Assembly: GCA_900757385.1 (NCBI GenBank) | Contig: CAAENO010000009.1 | Coordinates: 1-12,719, forward strand | From: an uncultured Collinsella sp. | Lineage (GTDB): Bacteria > Actinomycetota > Coriobacteriia > Coriobacteriales > Coriobacteriaceae | DNA length: 12,719 nucleotides | Reading direction: 5' to 3' | In this document: positions 1-6,015 of the stretch, in pieces | How positions within the stretch are numbered: position 1 is the first letter of the stretch | Layout: the number at the start of each line of letters is the position of its first letter | Program-made: the position numbers and the translations under genes | The notes under the pieces: generated by a model | Told to the model about the DNA's origin: nothing | Seen by the model: the letters and a program-made list of their open reading frames with translations, nothing else | The model's database searches: none

Positions 1-91
1 CGCTTACGCGCCTTGCGAGCTGCGCTGGCAAACGCTTACGCGTTTACTCAGCTCCGCGCCCTCACGGGGTTCGATTCCGTGCGAGGGCTAC
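1..91 (+). other. Unassigned hairpin-rich element with a T-loop-like sequence (cut by window edge)
   Basis: No convincing protein gene is seen here. The 10-mer CGCTTACGCG occurs at 1-10 and again at 33-42. The second copy sits in a perfect hairpin, AAACGC-TTAC-GCGTTT, at 31-46. At 59-88 there is a second hairpin (GCCCT/AGGGC outside, CACGG/CCGTG inside) whose loop contains GGTTCGATT, like the T-arm of a tRNA. Thirteen bases, GGGGTTCGATTCC at 67-79, are identical to the T-arm of the tRNA-Phe on the other strand. It could be the 3' end of a structured RNA (tRNA-like or tmRNA-like) that starts before the window, but the acceptor and CCA features do not fit well. The function is unknown. Confidence 0.3.
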
Positions 92-93
92 AT

Positions 94-123
94 AAAAGAA
101 AAGGACCCCTTTGCAGAGGTCCT
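94..123 (-). terminator. Intrinsic terminator of the tRNA-Phe gene
   Basis: Read on the minus strand, a 9-bp stem (AGGACCTCT paired with AGGGGTCCT, one G-T pair) closes a GCAA tetraloop and is followed by TTTCTTTT. It begins 14 bases past the 3' end of the tRNA-Phe, where termination of a single-gene tRNA transcript is expected. Confidence 0.85.
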
Positions 124-136
124 AGTCAATTCAAGG

Positions 137-209
<73 letters not shown>

Positions 210-241
210 ATTTGAGGTGTGCCTTGTTTCAAGGCTTGATT

Positions 242-269
242 AGTATAACCAAGGACGCGTTCCGGTCAA
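242..269 (-). promoter_or_regulatory. Sigma-70-type promoter of tRNA-Phe
   Basis: On the minus strand TTGACC (264-269) and TATACT (242-247) are separated by 16 bases. Both boxes are close to the housekeeping consensus. Transcription would start near 235, about 25 bases before the tRNA 5' end at 209, a usual leader length for a tRNA gene. Confidence 0.8.
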
Positions 270-308
270 CCGAGAATTTCAAAAAAGTTTTTGAGCACAG
301 CCTCGGTT
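268..308 (-). terminator. Possible terminator or operator after the toxin-antitoxin pair
   Basis: An inverted repeat AACCGAG (268-274) / CTCGGTT (302-308) encloses a second, AT-rich inverted repeat (TCAAAA...TTTTGA, 279-294). It lies 25 bases past the antitoxin stop and touches the -35 box of the tRNA promoter. It may end the toxin-antitoxin transcript, but there is no clean T-tract directly after a GC stem, so the call is weak. A protein-binding site is the alternative. Confidence 0.35.
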
Positions 309-332
309 CTATAAATCGGCACGTCAGAGGCA

Positions 333-620
333 TCAGCCGGCAGCAAGAAGTTTTTCGCTCAGAGCCGCACGGGCAAACTCACTTGGCGTCATCCCCTCGG
401 CAGCCGCCCGTCGACGAATGGCCTCCTTCATTCCCAGAGGAATCTTGACCGACAACGTTGCCGTCCCCTCACCTGAGAGCGGGGGCCGTCCATGCACGAT
501 CCCACCAACGGTATGTTCGCCATCCGGAAACTCTCCGCGCTCGTACGACTCGCACCACGCGTCAATCATTTCATCCGTTACAACCTGACCATTAGCGGCC
601 GTATACGTCTTGCCCATCAT
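333..620 (-). CDS. RHH-type antitoxin of a type II toxin-antitoxin pair
   Basis: A 95-residue protein. The C-terminal ~45 residues fit a ribbon-helix-helix fold: a beta strand (ATLSVKIPLGM), then helix A (KEAIRRRAAAEG), a turn (MTPSEFA) and helix B (RAALSEKLLA). The TPSEFAR turn is typical of such antitoxins. The N-terminal half (TDEMIDAWCESYERGEFPDG) is acidic and is probably the toxin-neutralising part. This layout, with the DNA-binding fold at the C-terminus, occurs in small actinobacterial antitoxins. The start ATG overlaps the toxin stop codon by four bases (ATGA), so the two are translationally coupled. A second ATG follows directly. The family call rests on pattern and context. It would bind the toxin and repress the operon. 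Confidence 0.72.
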   Translation of the reverse strand: MMGKTYTAANGQVVTDEMIDAWCESYERGEFPDGEHTVGGIVHGRPPLSGEGTATLSVKIPLGMKEAIRRRAAAEGMTPSEFARAALSEKLLAAG

Positions 621-883
621 CGACCCCTTTGCCGAGCCTGTTCAATCTCCTGCCAAAATTTCTTCTGGACTGGAGACAAGGCATGAATGATAAGCCACCC
701 ACGGACAAGCTCGACCGCGACAAGCTCCACGCTTCGTCCGTCTGGGAGCCATCCAATCGCAAGCCATCTCGGCGGCTCGTCCTTCGACTCGCGACGAATG
801 CACTCAGTAACCGCAAGCCAAGCGCTAAGCACCTGCTTTTCCGTCAGGTGCTTTTTAGCGTTGGGATGGATCTCAACATCCAT
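617..883 (-). CDS. Putative toxin (RelE/BrnT-like small protein) of a type II toxin-antitoxin pair
   Basis: An 88-residue protein. The start is the ATG at 883 because GGAGGAG lies 7 bases upstream; the longer open frame to 979 has no such site. Visible features are a basic N-terminus (HPNAKKHLTEKQV), a central strand pair (RWLAIGWLPDGRSVELVAV) and a C-terminal WLIIHALSPVQKKFW. The 'laiG...Grs.ElvaV...iiHA' pattern resembles small actinobacterial toxins with a RelE/BrnT-like fold that cleave mRNA. No catalytic residue can be assigned with certainty. The toxin is first and the antitoxin second, the reverse of the most common order. A weak promoter is possible just upstream (TTGGCG at 933-938, TACGAA at 910-915, 17-base spacer), and no terminator separates it from the DUF192 gene 58 bases away, so read-through from the tad operon is possible. 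Confidence 0.65.
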   Translation of the reverse strand: MDVEIHPNAKKHLTEKQVLSAWLAVTECIRRESKDEPPRWLAIGWLPDGRSVELVAVELVRGWLIIHALSPVQKKFWQEIEQARQRGR

Positions 884-941
884 GCATCTTCTCCTCCATC
901 TTACCCAATTTCGTATGACAAAAGTCCGCTGTCGCCAATTC

Positions 942-1301
942 TTAAGCCGGCACGCGTTGGAGAGCAGGGATCGAAACAATGATTGAAGGACGCTCTAGTA
1001 CGGCCCAGGCGCCGGGGCAGGAGCACGTGCGCCAAGGACGAACGCTTTCGTAGCGCGCGAGGATCTTGCCGTCGCGATCGATGAAGGCGATGTCGATGGG
1101 ATAGGCCATAAAACACGTATGGACCGAAGAGCAGCGTGGAAACGCCATGACGAGCGGCAGACCGTTGGCGGCAACCGGACATCGTCCCAGCATGCCGCGC
1201 AGGCGCACGGCAAACGACTCCGCCACCGCAAACTCGGCCGGCGTCCAGCCCAGCCTATTGAGTGCCCGCGCGTAGGCGATGTAGGACGAGACCGCGGTCA
1301 C
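942..1301 (-). CDS. DUF192 family protein at the end of the tad operon
   Basis: A 119-residue protein matching the DUF192 (COG1430) pattern: FAVRLRGMLGR at 30-40, then a hydrophobic strand (LPLVMAF), VHTCFMAYPIDIAFIDRDGKI at 60-80, and a late GAWAVLE. The fold is known from structures, but no biochemical function is established. No signal peptide is seen, although many family members are exported. I chose the GTG at 1301 because it overlaps the stop of the preceding pilin gene by four bases (GTGA) and has GGGGG upstream. An ATG at 1322 would add seven residues. Five cysteines (41, 57, 63, 93, 95) are unusual for so small a protein. It is the last gene of the tad cluster, which implies a role connected with the pilus or its subunits (inference). 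Confidence 0.8.
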   Translation of the reverse strand: MTAVSSYIAYARALNRLGWTPAEFAVAESFAVRLRGMLGRCPVAANGLPLVMAFPRCSSVHTCFMAYPIDIAFIDRDGKILARYESVRPWRTCSCPGAWAVLERPSIIVSIPALQRVPA

Positions 1302-1774
1302 ATGACCACCCCCGGACGCCATGGATCGACCGTCACCGCGCGCTCGTGCGACAACGTTGTCGGCGCCCCCAGCGGAACGCCAGCGATGCTGAGAGAAGTC
1401 GGCCACGGCTCATAGTGCATGGTGCAGGTGTAGGTCCTAAACGTACCGGATAGGGAGAGCAGGCCACCATCCGATGCCTCCGCGCCTTGCTCGCTCGACA
1501 CTTCGATCTGCAAGTCATAGCCTTCCATGGCATTCAGAATTTGAGTCCGGACCGTCGCCGAGGCATCGACAGAGCTTTCGTCGCCCTCCCCGCTCGGCGC
1601 CACGGCGTGCGCCAACACGATGTCGGGCACCACGCGGTCGAAGCGCGCGACAGCGCTGGCATAGATCATGACGTTGTATACGATGAGTGCCAGCACCAGC
1701 AAAACGGGCGTAACCACTGCTATCTCCACCGTCGCTTGGGCGCGCTCCTCGCGCAGACGCATGCGGATACTCAT
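1298..1774 (-). CDS. TadE/TadF-like pseudopilin (minor pilin)
   Basis: A 158-residue protein with a short basic leader (MSIRMRLREERA), then QATVE and a hydrophobic helix at about 16-38, and an exported C-terminal domain of ~115 residues with a single cysteine. Cleavage before Gln13 would put Glu at position +5 of the mature protein, as in type IV and Flp pilins, and the same A-Q junction is present in the three sibling pilins in this operon. The family is known to act as membrane-bound minor subunits needed for Flp pilus assembly. The ATG overlaps the stop of the TadG-like gene by one base (TAATG), with GGTGGG upstream. A longer open frame to 1918 lies inside the neighbouring gene and is discarded. 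Confidence 0.78.
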   Translation of the reverse strand: MSIRMRLREERAQATVEIAVVTPVLLVLALIVYNVMIYASAVARFDRVVPDIVLAHAVAPSGEGDESSVDASATVRTQILNAMEGYDLQIEVSSEQGAEASDGGLLSLSGTFRTYTCTMHYEPWPTSLSIAGVPLGAPTTLSHERAVTVDPWRPGVVM

Positions 1775-3939
1775 TACGACCCACCGCCCAGAGCGCCAAC
1801 CAGCGTGGCGACATCGACGGTGAGCGGGATGGAGCCGCCGCCGGGCAGAGGAATCTCCGCAAGCGTGAACACCGTACCGCTGATGGTGCGTTCGACTTGA
1901 TATTCCAACGCCTCGCAAAGCGCCTTGGGATCGGTCACGCCCAACGGAATACTTCGCAGTTTGTCTTGCGCTTGAGAGAGACCAGCAATGTCAGACCCCG
2001 GGCTCTTAATGACGTTGGCGGAATCAGTCAGCACCGGCTTTCGCAGGCGCAAGTCGCACGGTTCCAAACCCAGCGCCGCCACGGACGCCGAAACGGTATC
2101 ACCGAGCCACGATGCGATGGAGCCCAACGCGCCGCTGCCCCCTCCTAGGCCTTTAATCATCTCGTCCATAAGTTCGTCGGCCGAACCTTGGATGTCTCCG
2201 TATCCCACAAGCAGCCGTCCCCAGACATCCATGACGCCATCGAGTACGCCGGCAACGCCACCCGAGCGTTCCTTCAATGTCGAGAAAAATCGCGAAAGCA
2301 CGTTGTTTTGCGCCGTCGCCTCATCGGGCGCCAGCACCGCGGCAGAGATGGCACCGCGATCGCCAAGCCTGACTGCCGTGTTAAACGAAGAGTTGAGCTC
2401 ATCGGGGCTCGAGATGGCACCCGAAACCGCAAAGGCAACCACGCCGTTGCGACCGGGCGGAGCGATACGCGGACGCTCGCCCGAAAGCGCTTTAATGGCC
2501 TGGTCAAACGCATTGCTCGCACGGTCGGCCTCATCCTCGGTCTGACGCATGAGCTCAAGCTCTTTGTTCCGACATTTGACGTATTCCTCCAAGGCCTTTT
2601 TGAACTCGTCGAAGTGATATTCGAAGCCGTTTTCGATAGAGGTTGAAGGCGCCGCAACAGCACCAAGCGACAAAACGCCAAAATGGCATTTGCTGCATTT
2701 ATCCTGTCCATCGTAATCGGCAACCGAAGCAAATCCGCTCGGCGTCCCTTTCTTATAGTTAGGGCAGGTCGTCCCGTAATGCAGATACGCCTTGTCATCG
2801 TTCACGCTAGTCGGCCACACCGCATCGGTATAGAGTTCCGTCGCCCGAACCTCATCAGAGTTGCGCGGCAGCAGCGGAATATAGGAGGAAACCCTGTCTC
2901 CGTTCTCGGTTATATGCGCCCGATCGACCTCCGCGCTCGCATAGGTATAAAACGCCTTACGCGCCGCAGACTCTGCCTTCATCTCGACACTCGAGCCGTG
3001 GGGCTTCTCATTTGTCAGACGCCAATGGTAGTAGTCCTTCGCGCGATCAAGGGCAACTTGGGGCTCCCACGTAACGCTCGATGAGTAATGCGGATTTTGA
3101 ACACCGGAGAGATCCGTTAGGCTTTTCGCACGCTCCCACATGCAAGAACAGCTGCCGACCGAGCCCTTGTCAGACCCACCACAATCCGCCAGCCAAGCAC
3201 GCTCTTTAGCCTTCGCCGTGTCCTCAGAAGCCTTCCGCAGCTCCTCGGCCGCACACTCTAAATCATCTGATGTGTCTTTAATGGCATCGGTCGAGATCTC
3301 GGACCCCTCGAGCGCAGCGAAGTCAGACTCGGATGTCCTGGGCACGGCAAGCGCCGTACCGGTATAGGTCACACTATCGGTATCCTGCGCCGACACCGCC
3401 TGCGTGGCACGCGCGGCGATCAGATACGGCAGAGCCGTCTCGATTTTCTGTAAGCCTTCCGATGCGCTTTTGGCAAACTTGTTGCGCGTTTTAATGATCT
3501 CAATCCCGGTGTCGACCATATTGCCGGCAACCGGCTCGGCACCCGGGATGAGGATGGCGACCAGGCCCGTCCCGATCGTGGCAAACCCCGCCAGCCCCAG
3601 ACTCAAGATGCTCGCATCAACCACCGTGGCAGCCGTGTGATAGGACGACACTACGTTGGCACCCGCCAGCGCGCCACTATCAGCCGCCACCTGAGTATCC
3701 CCGGCACGCGACATGCTCCATATCGCCGCGGTCGACGAAAACAACAATGTGAGCACCACTAGGATGACCACGGCAGAAGAAAGCGTGGTATAGGCGCCGT
3801 CTTCGATAAACAGATCGACACCGGCTCGACCCATAAAGCCGCCTCGTTTGCGGAGAGCGCCTGGTCGACGGCGGGCCGCAAACCCTTGCGTCACCCGCAA
3901 CAGGCAGCGCCTAATCCCATGCAGCAATCCACGAATCAT
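1774..3939 (-). CDS. Large TadG-like membrane-anchored protein, cysteine-rich
   Basis: A 721-residue protein. A basic N-terminus (~45 residues) is followed by EDGAYTTLSS and a hydrophobic helix at ~54-75, then TQVAADSGALAGANV, the hallmark of TadG-like Flp-assembly proteins. A second hydrophobic stretch follows at ~113-135. The rest should be outside the membrane. It contains charged, probably coiled-coil segments (about 220-250 and 445-480), a cysteine cluster (C253, C264, C266), a second cluster (C392, C415, C418) with the motif CSKCH, and a glycine/alanine-rich C-terminus. No von Willebrand A domain is recognised, although many TadG proteins have one. The start at 3939 is set by a strong site (GGAGGGAG) a few bases upstream; it overlaps the preceding gene by 29 bases. 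It may anchor or cap the pilus in the envelope (inference). Confidence 0.72.
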   Translation of the reverse strand: MIRGLLHGIRRCLLRVTQGFAARRRPGALRKRGGFMGRAGVDLFIEDGAYTTLSSAVVILVVLTLLFSSTAAIWSMSRAGDTQVAADSGALAGANVVSSYHTAATVVDASILSLGLAGFATIGTGLVAILIPGAEPVAGNMVDTGIEIIKTRNKFAKSASEGLQKIETALPYLIAARATQAVSAQDTDSVTYTGTALAVPRTSESDFAALEGSEISTDAIKDTSDDLECAAEELRKASEDTAKAKERAWLADCGGSDKGSVGSCSCMWERAKSLTDLSGVQNPHYSSSVTWEPQVALDRAKDYYHWRLTNEKPHGSSVEMKAESAARKAFYTYASAEVDRAHITENGDRVSSYIPLLPRNSDEVRATELYTDAVWPTSVNDDKAYLHYGTTCPNYKKGTPSGFASVADYDGQDKCSKCHFGVLSLGAVAAPSTSIENGFEYHFDEFKKALEEYVKCRNKELELMRQTEDEADRASNAFDQAIKALSGERPRIAPPGRNGVVAFAVSGAISSPDELNSSFNTAVRLGDRGAISAAVLAPDEATAQNNVLSRFFSTLKERSGGVAGVLDGVMDVWGRLLVGYGDIQGSADELMDEMIKGLGGGSGALGSIASWLGDTVSASVAALGLEPCDLRLRKPVLTDSANVIKSPGSDIAGLSQAQDKLRSIPLGVTDPKALCEALEYQVERTISGTVFTLAEIPLPGGGSIPLTVDVATLVGALGGGS

Positions 3940-4387
3940 AATCTCCCTCCAGCCATTCGGGACGCGATTGATACGAGACATCGACCTTGAGCTCAACGTA
4001 GCCGCCCTCGGCGGTACCACCCATAGCCTGCGCAAACGCACCGATCACAGGCAACGGCTTGACCTCGCCGGAAACGGACACGGACGAGACGCCACCCGCA
4101 CCGGCCCGGCCAAGCTCGATATCCCACGACAACGGCCCGCCGGCATGAAAGATCGAAACGTTGGGCACTGCGGCAAGTCGGCGGCGGGTGAACTCCTTAA
4201 GATCGTCGTCCTCCGCCGTCGTCGTGGTCATGAGCCGCGCGGTCTCGGCGGCGGCAGACTCCATGACCGCGCGCGTATAGAGCAGGCACACCGGTTGCAG
4301 CGCGAGAAGGATGAGTGTCAGAAACGTCGGCAGCAAAAAAGCGGCCTCGACCGTAGACTGCGCCCGGTCCTCGCGCGCGGCATCAAT
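3911..4387 (-). CDS. TadE-like pseudopilin with an unclear start codon
   Basis: The recognisable protein begins AREDRAQSTVEAAFLLPTF, followed by a hydrophobic helix (to about residue 36) and a ~120-residue exported domain ending in a tryptophan-rich tail. QSTVE after RA would give Glu at mature position +5, as in the sibling pilins. The start is a problem. The ATG that overlaps the previous stop (TGATG, 4381-4383) is out of frame by one base. In frame there is only ATT at 4387, placed here as start, with AAGGA eleven bases upstream, or an ATG at 4447 and TTG at 4441, which lie inside the preceding gene and lack a good ribosome site. If the ATG at 4447 is used, the protein has 178 residues instead of about 158. 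Confidence 0.7.
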   Translation of the reverse strand: MDAAREDRAQSTVEAAFLLPTFLTLILLALQPVCLLYTRAVMESAAAETARLMTTTTAEDDDLKEFTRRRLAAVPNVSIFHAGGPLSWDIELGRAGAGGVSSVSVSGEVKPLPVIGAFAQAMGGTAEGGYVELKVDVSYQSRPEWLEGDYDSWIAAWD

Positions 4388-4601
4388 ACAACGCGATGTC
4401 CTTAGCGGCCGCAGCGGCGTCGATAACCGACGTCGAGGCAACGCCATGGGATGCCGCCCGCTCAACCAGCGCCGCCAAGCGCCCATCGGTGCCGGCACGC
4501 CAAAGTCCCGCGATCGCCAGCACGATCGATAACAGCGCCACCGTGACGATGGCGTATTCGACCGTCGCCTGGGCAGATTCCTCACGCAGGACATCATGCA
4601 T
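4383..4601 (-). CDS. Small Flp-like minor pilin
   Basis: A 72-residue protein: leader MHDVLREESA, then QATVEYAIVTVALLSIVLAI, which carries the E-Y pair typical of Flp prepilins, and a short alanine-rich tail. Cleavage before Gln11 would put Glu at +5 and leave a 62-residue mature subunit, near the size of a major Flp pilin. It could be a minor pilin or an alternative fibre subunit. Ribosome site GGAGGG lies about 8 bases upstream and the start is one base after the previous stop codon. Confidence 0.75.
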   Translation of the reverse strand: MHDVLREESAQATVEYAIVTVALLSIVLAIAGLWRAGTDGRLAALVERAASHGVASTSVIDAAAAAKDIALY

Positions 4602-4602
4602 T

Positions 4603-5166
4603 TCACGATCCCTCCTTTGAGTCCGTTGCCTGCGGGCTCAGGCGCACGGCGCGCAGACGACACGAAGCATCGCCAGCATCCGCGGCAATTGTCACCATAT
4701 CGACCCAGCCGCGTTCGTCGCGCACGATGGCGCCCCACACGTTTCCCTTGATGTCGAGATAGCCGCTCAGAGCAAGTTGCGCCGTGGGTACCTCGCGATA
4801 GGCACGCAGCATATCCGCCGCCGCTTCGGTCATCGGTCGGTCCTCGGACCATGCAAGCCGGACCGCAATCGCGTTGCCCTCAGGCGAATCCGTCGCAGTG
4901 CCAGACCGCTTGTCGAGCGTCCGCAGAAAGGTTTGCGCCGTGACAGCGACATCCGAATCGTCCGCATCTCGCATCTCATCTTTTTGAGACGCCACCGCCG
5001 AATCTGAGCCCAAATCGGAGGCGGTCCCAGGACGCTGCTGCCGCGCGGCGTTAAGCCCCCAAAGCACCGCCGCTATCGCCACGGTCAGGCAAGCAAACAC
5101 CAGCAGCACCCCGATGGGGCGCTCGCCCTCTACAGGCTGTTGATGCCCTCGCTGATAGCGTTCCAT
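4603..5166 (-). CDS. Unrecognised single-pass membrane protein within the tad operon
   Basis: I do not recognise the family. The 187-residue protein has a short cytoplasmic N-terminus, one hydrophobic helix at ~17-38 (IGVLLVFACLTVAIAAVLWG), a polar, acidic linker (~42-75) and a C-terminal domain of ~110 residues with alternating strands (IAVRLAW, LALSGYLDI, VWGAIVRDERGWVDMVTIAA). This is the form of a membrane-anchored extracytoplasmic domain. The start overlaps the end of flp by 37 bases and the stop lies one base before the next pilin gene, so it is firmly inside the operon, between pilin genes. It is a candidate lineage-specific pilus assembly or anchoring factor (inference). The ribosome site at the chosen start is weak. 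Confidence 0.72.
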   Translation of the reverse strand: MERYQRGHQQPVEGERPIGVLLVFACLTVAIAAVLWGLNAARQQRPGTASDLGSDSAVASQKDEMRDADDSDVAVTAQTFLRTLDKRSGTATDSPEGNAIAVRLAWSEDRPMTEAAADMLRAYREVPTAQLALSGYLDIKGNVWGAIVRDERGWVDMVTIAADAGDASCRLRAVRLSPQATDSKEGS

Positions 5167-5363
5167 AGATCTTGGACCTTGCCCTTAAATGCGACGATGG
5201 CGATAATCGCGATCACCACGAGCACGCCGACCAAGATGGCATACTCGGTGGTACCCTGTGCGCTCTCCTCCTGCAATAGTTCCTTGGCGCGCTGACGAAC
5301 ATGTGCCGCCCGGCAAAACGCCCAGCCCTGGACCTTGCCAGCAGCGTCAGTCATCGTGTTCAT
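5130..5363 (-). CDS. flp: Flp major prepilin
   Basis: A 77-residue prepilin. The leader of about 35 residues is followed by QGTTEYAILVGVLVVIAIIA and ends in LWNAISEGINSL. Cleavage after Ala35 would put Glu at +5 and Tyr at +6, the Flp signature, and release a 42-residue mature subunit of one long hydrophobic helix plus a short tail. In most studied Flp prepilins the residue before the cut is Gly; here it is Ala. GGGAGGA lies 4 bases before the ATG at 5363, one of the strongest ribosome sites of the operon, as expected for the most abundant product. An ATG three codons later is an alternative start. The subunit polymerises into the thin Flp pilus used for surface attachment. Confidence 0.9.
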   Translation of the reverse strand: MNTMTDAAGKVQGWAFCRAAHVRQRAKELLQEESAQGTTEYAILVGVLVVIAIIAIVAFKGKVQDLWNAISEGINSL

Positions 5364-5373
5364 GTATTCCTCC

Positions 5374-6015
5374 CTACATCATCCCGCCTGCTCCCAGCAG
5401 CGGGCCCAATATGGACAGAAGCAACGCCGGCAAGATGAGCGTGCCGGTGGGAATCAGCAGCTTGACGGGCGCACGCTCGATCTCGCGCTCGACCGCGGCG
5501 CGATGAGCCGCACGGATCTCGCGACTTTGAGCGGCCAGCGTCTCGGCAAGTGGGGCACCCAGGGCGAGCGCCTGCCCCACCGTGATGGCAAAGGTCTCGA
5601 GCGCTCGCACGTCCAGGTCGCGCGCGGCGGCCAACAACTCGTCCTCACGCGTGCCCACGCCCACCTGCCACGCCATGCAGGCGCGCTCAAGGCGAAGAGC
5701 CAGCACTGACCGGCGGTTGGCGCAGAAAATCTCAAGCGCCGCATCAAACGAAAGACCGGCCGAAAGACCCAAGCGCACAACATCGATCATCTCGGACACT
5801 TCGCCGAGCGACACTCGCGCCGGGCCGCCCGCTCCAACCGCGCCCTTCACTCGCGCGGTCAGAGCATCGACCACCGAGCGACCCGCGGCAGCGACCAGCA
5901 CCGCCTCGCGCTTGCAGGCCCCTGCGACCTTGCGTGCATCCGCCCGATCCAACCCCGTCGCGACAAATACGCTCAGGGCGCACAGGCAAGCCGCAACTGC
6001 AACCGGGGCGCTCAT
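5374..6015 (-). CDS. tadC: TadC-like platform protein (type II secretion F domain)
   Basis: A 213-residue inner-membrane protein: a helix at 1-20, a cytoplasmic domain with the repeated F-domain pattern (GLSAGLSFDAAL at 83-94, ALGAPLAETLAAQ at 151-163), the family-typical REIERAPVKLLIPT, and a C-terminal helix to 208. It pairs with TadB to form the platform through which TadA drives pilin assembly. It is shorter than many TadC proteins (~290 residues), mainly at the N-terminus. The ATG overlaps the tadB stop by four bases (ATGA). The longer open frame to 6153 lies inside tadB. Confidence 0.87.
   Translation of the reverse strand: MSAPVAVAACLCALSVFVATGLDRADARKVAGACKREAVLVAAAGRSVVDALTARVKGAVGAGGPARVSLGEVSEMIDVVRLGLSAGLSFDAALEIFCANRRSVLALRLERACMAWQVGVGTREDELLAAARDLDVRALETFAITVGQALALGAPLAETLAAQSREIRAAHRAAVEREIERAPVKLLIPTGTLILPALLLSILGPLLGAGGMM

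Noticed and set aside
1..91. 3' end of tmRNA with tag-like codons GCA AAC GCT TAC GCG
   Set aside because: No stop codon follows a short tag, no LAA end, too little room for the pseudoknots, and no CCA-type end.
2683..2697. CSKCH as proof of a c-type cytochrome
   Set aside because: A single five-residue match is weak, there is no cytochrome fold around it, and zinc or disulfide roles fit equally well. It is kept only as a question.
3940..4041. N-terminal extension of the TadG-like protein to 4041
   Set aside because: It lies inside the TadE-like gene, and a strong ribosome site precedes the ATG at 3939.
4448..4852. N-terminal extension of the TadE-like protein to 4852
   Set aside because: Arg/Ser-rich out-of-frame translation of two real upstream genes.
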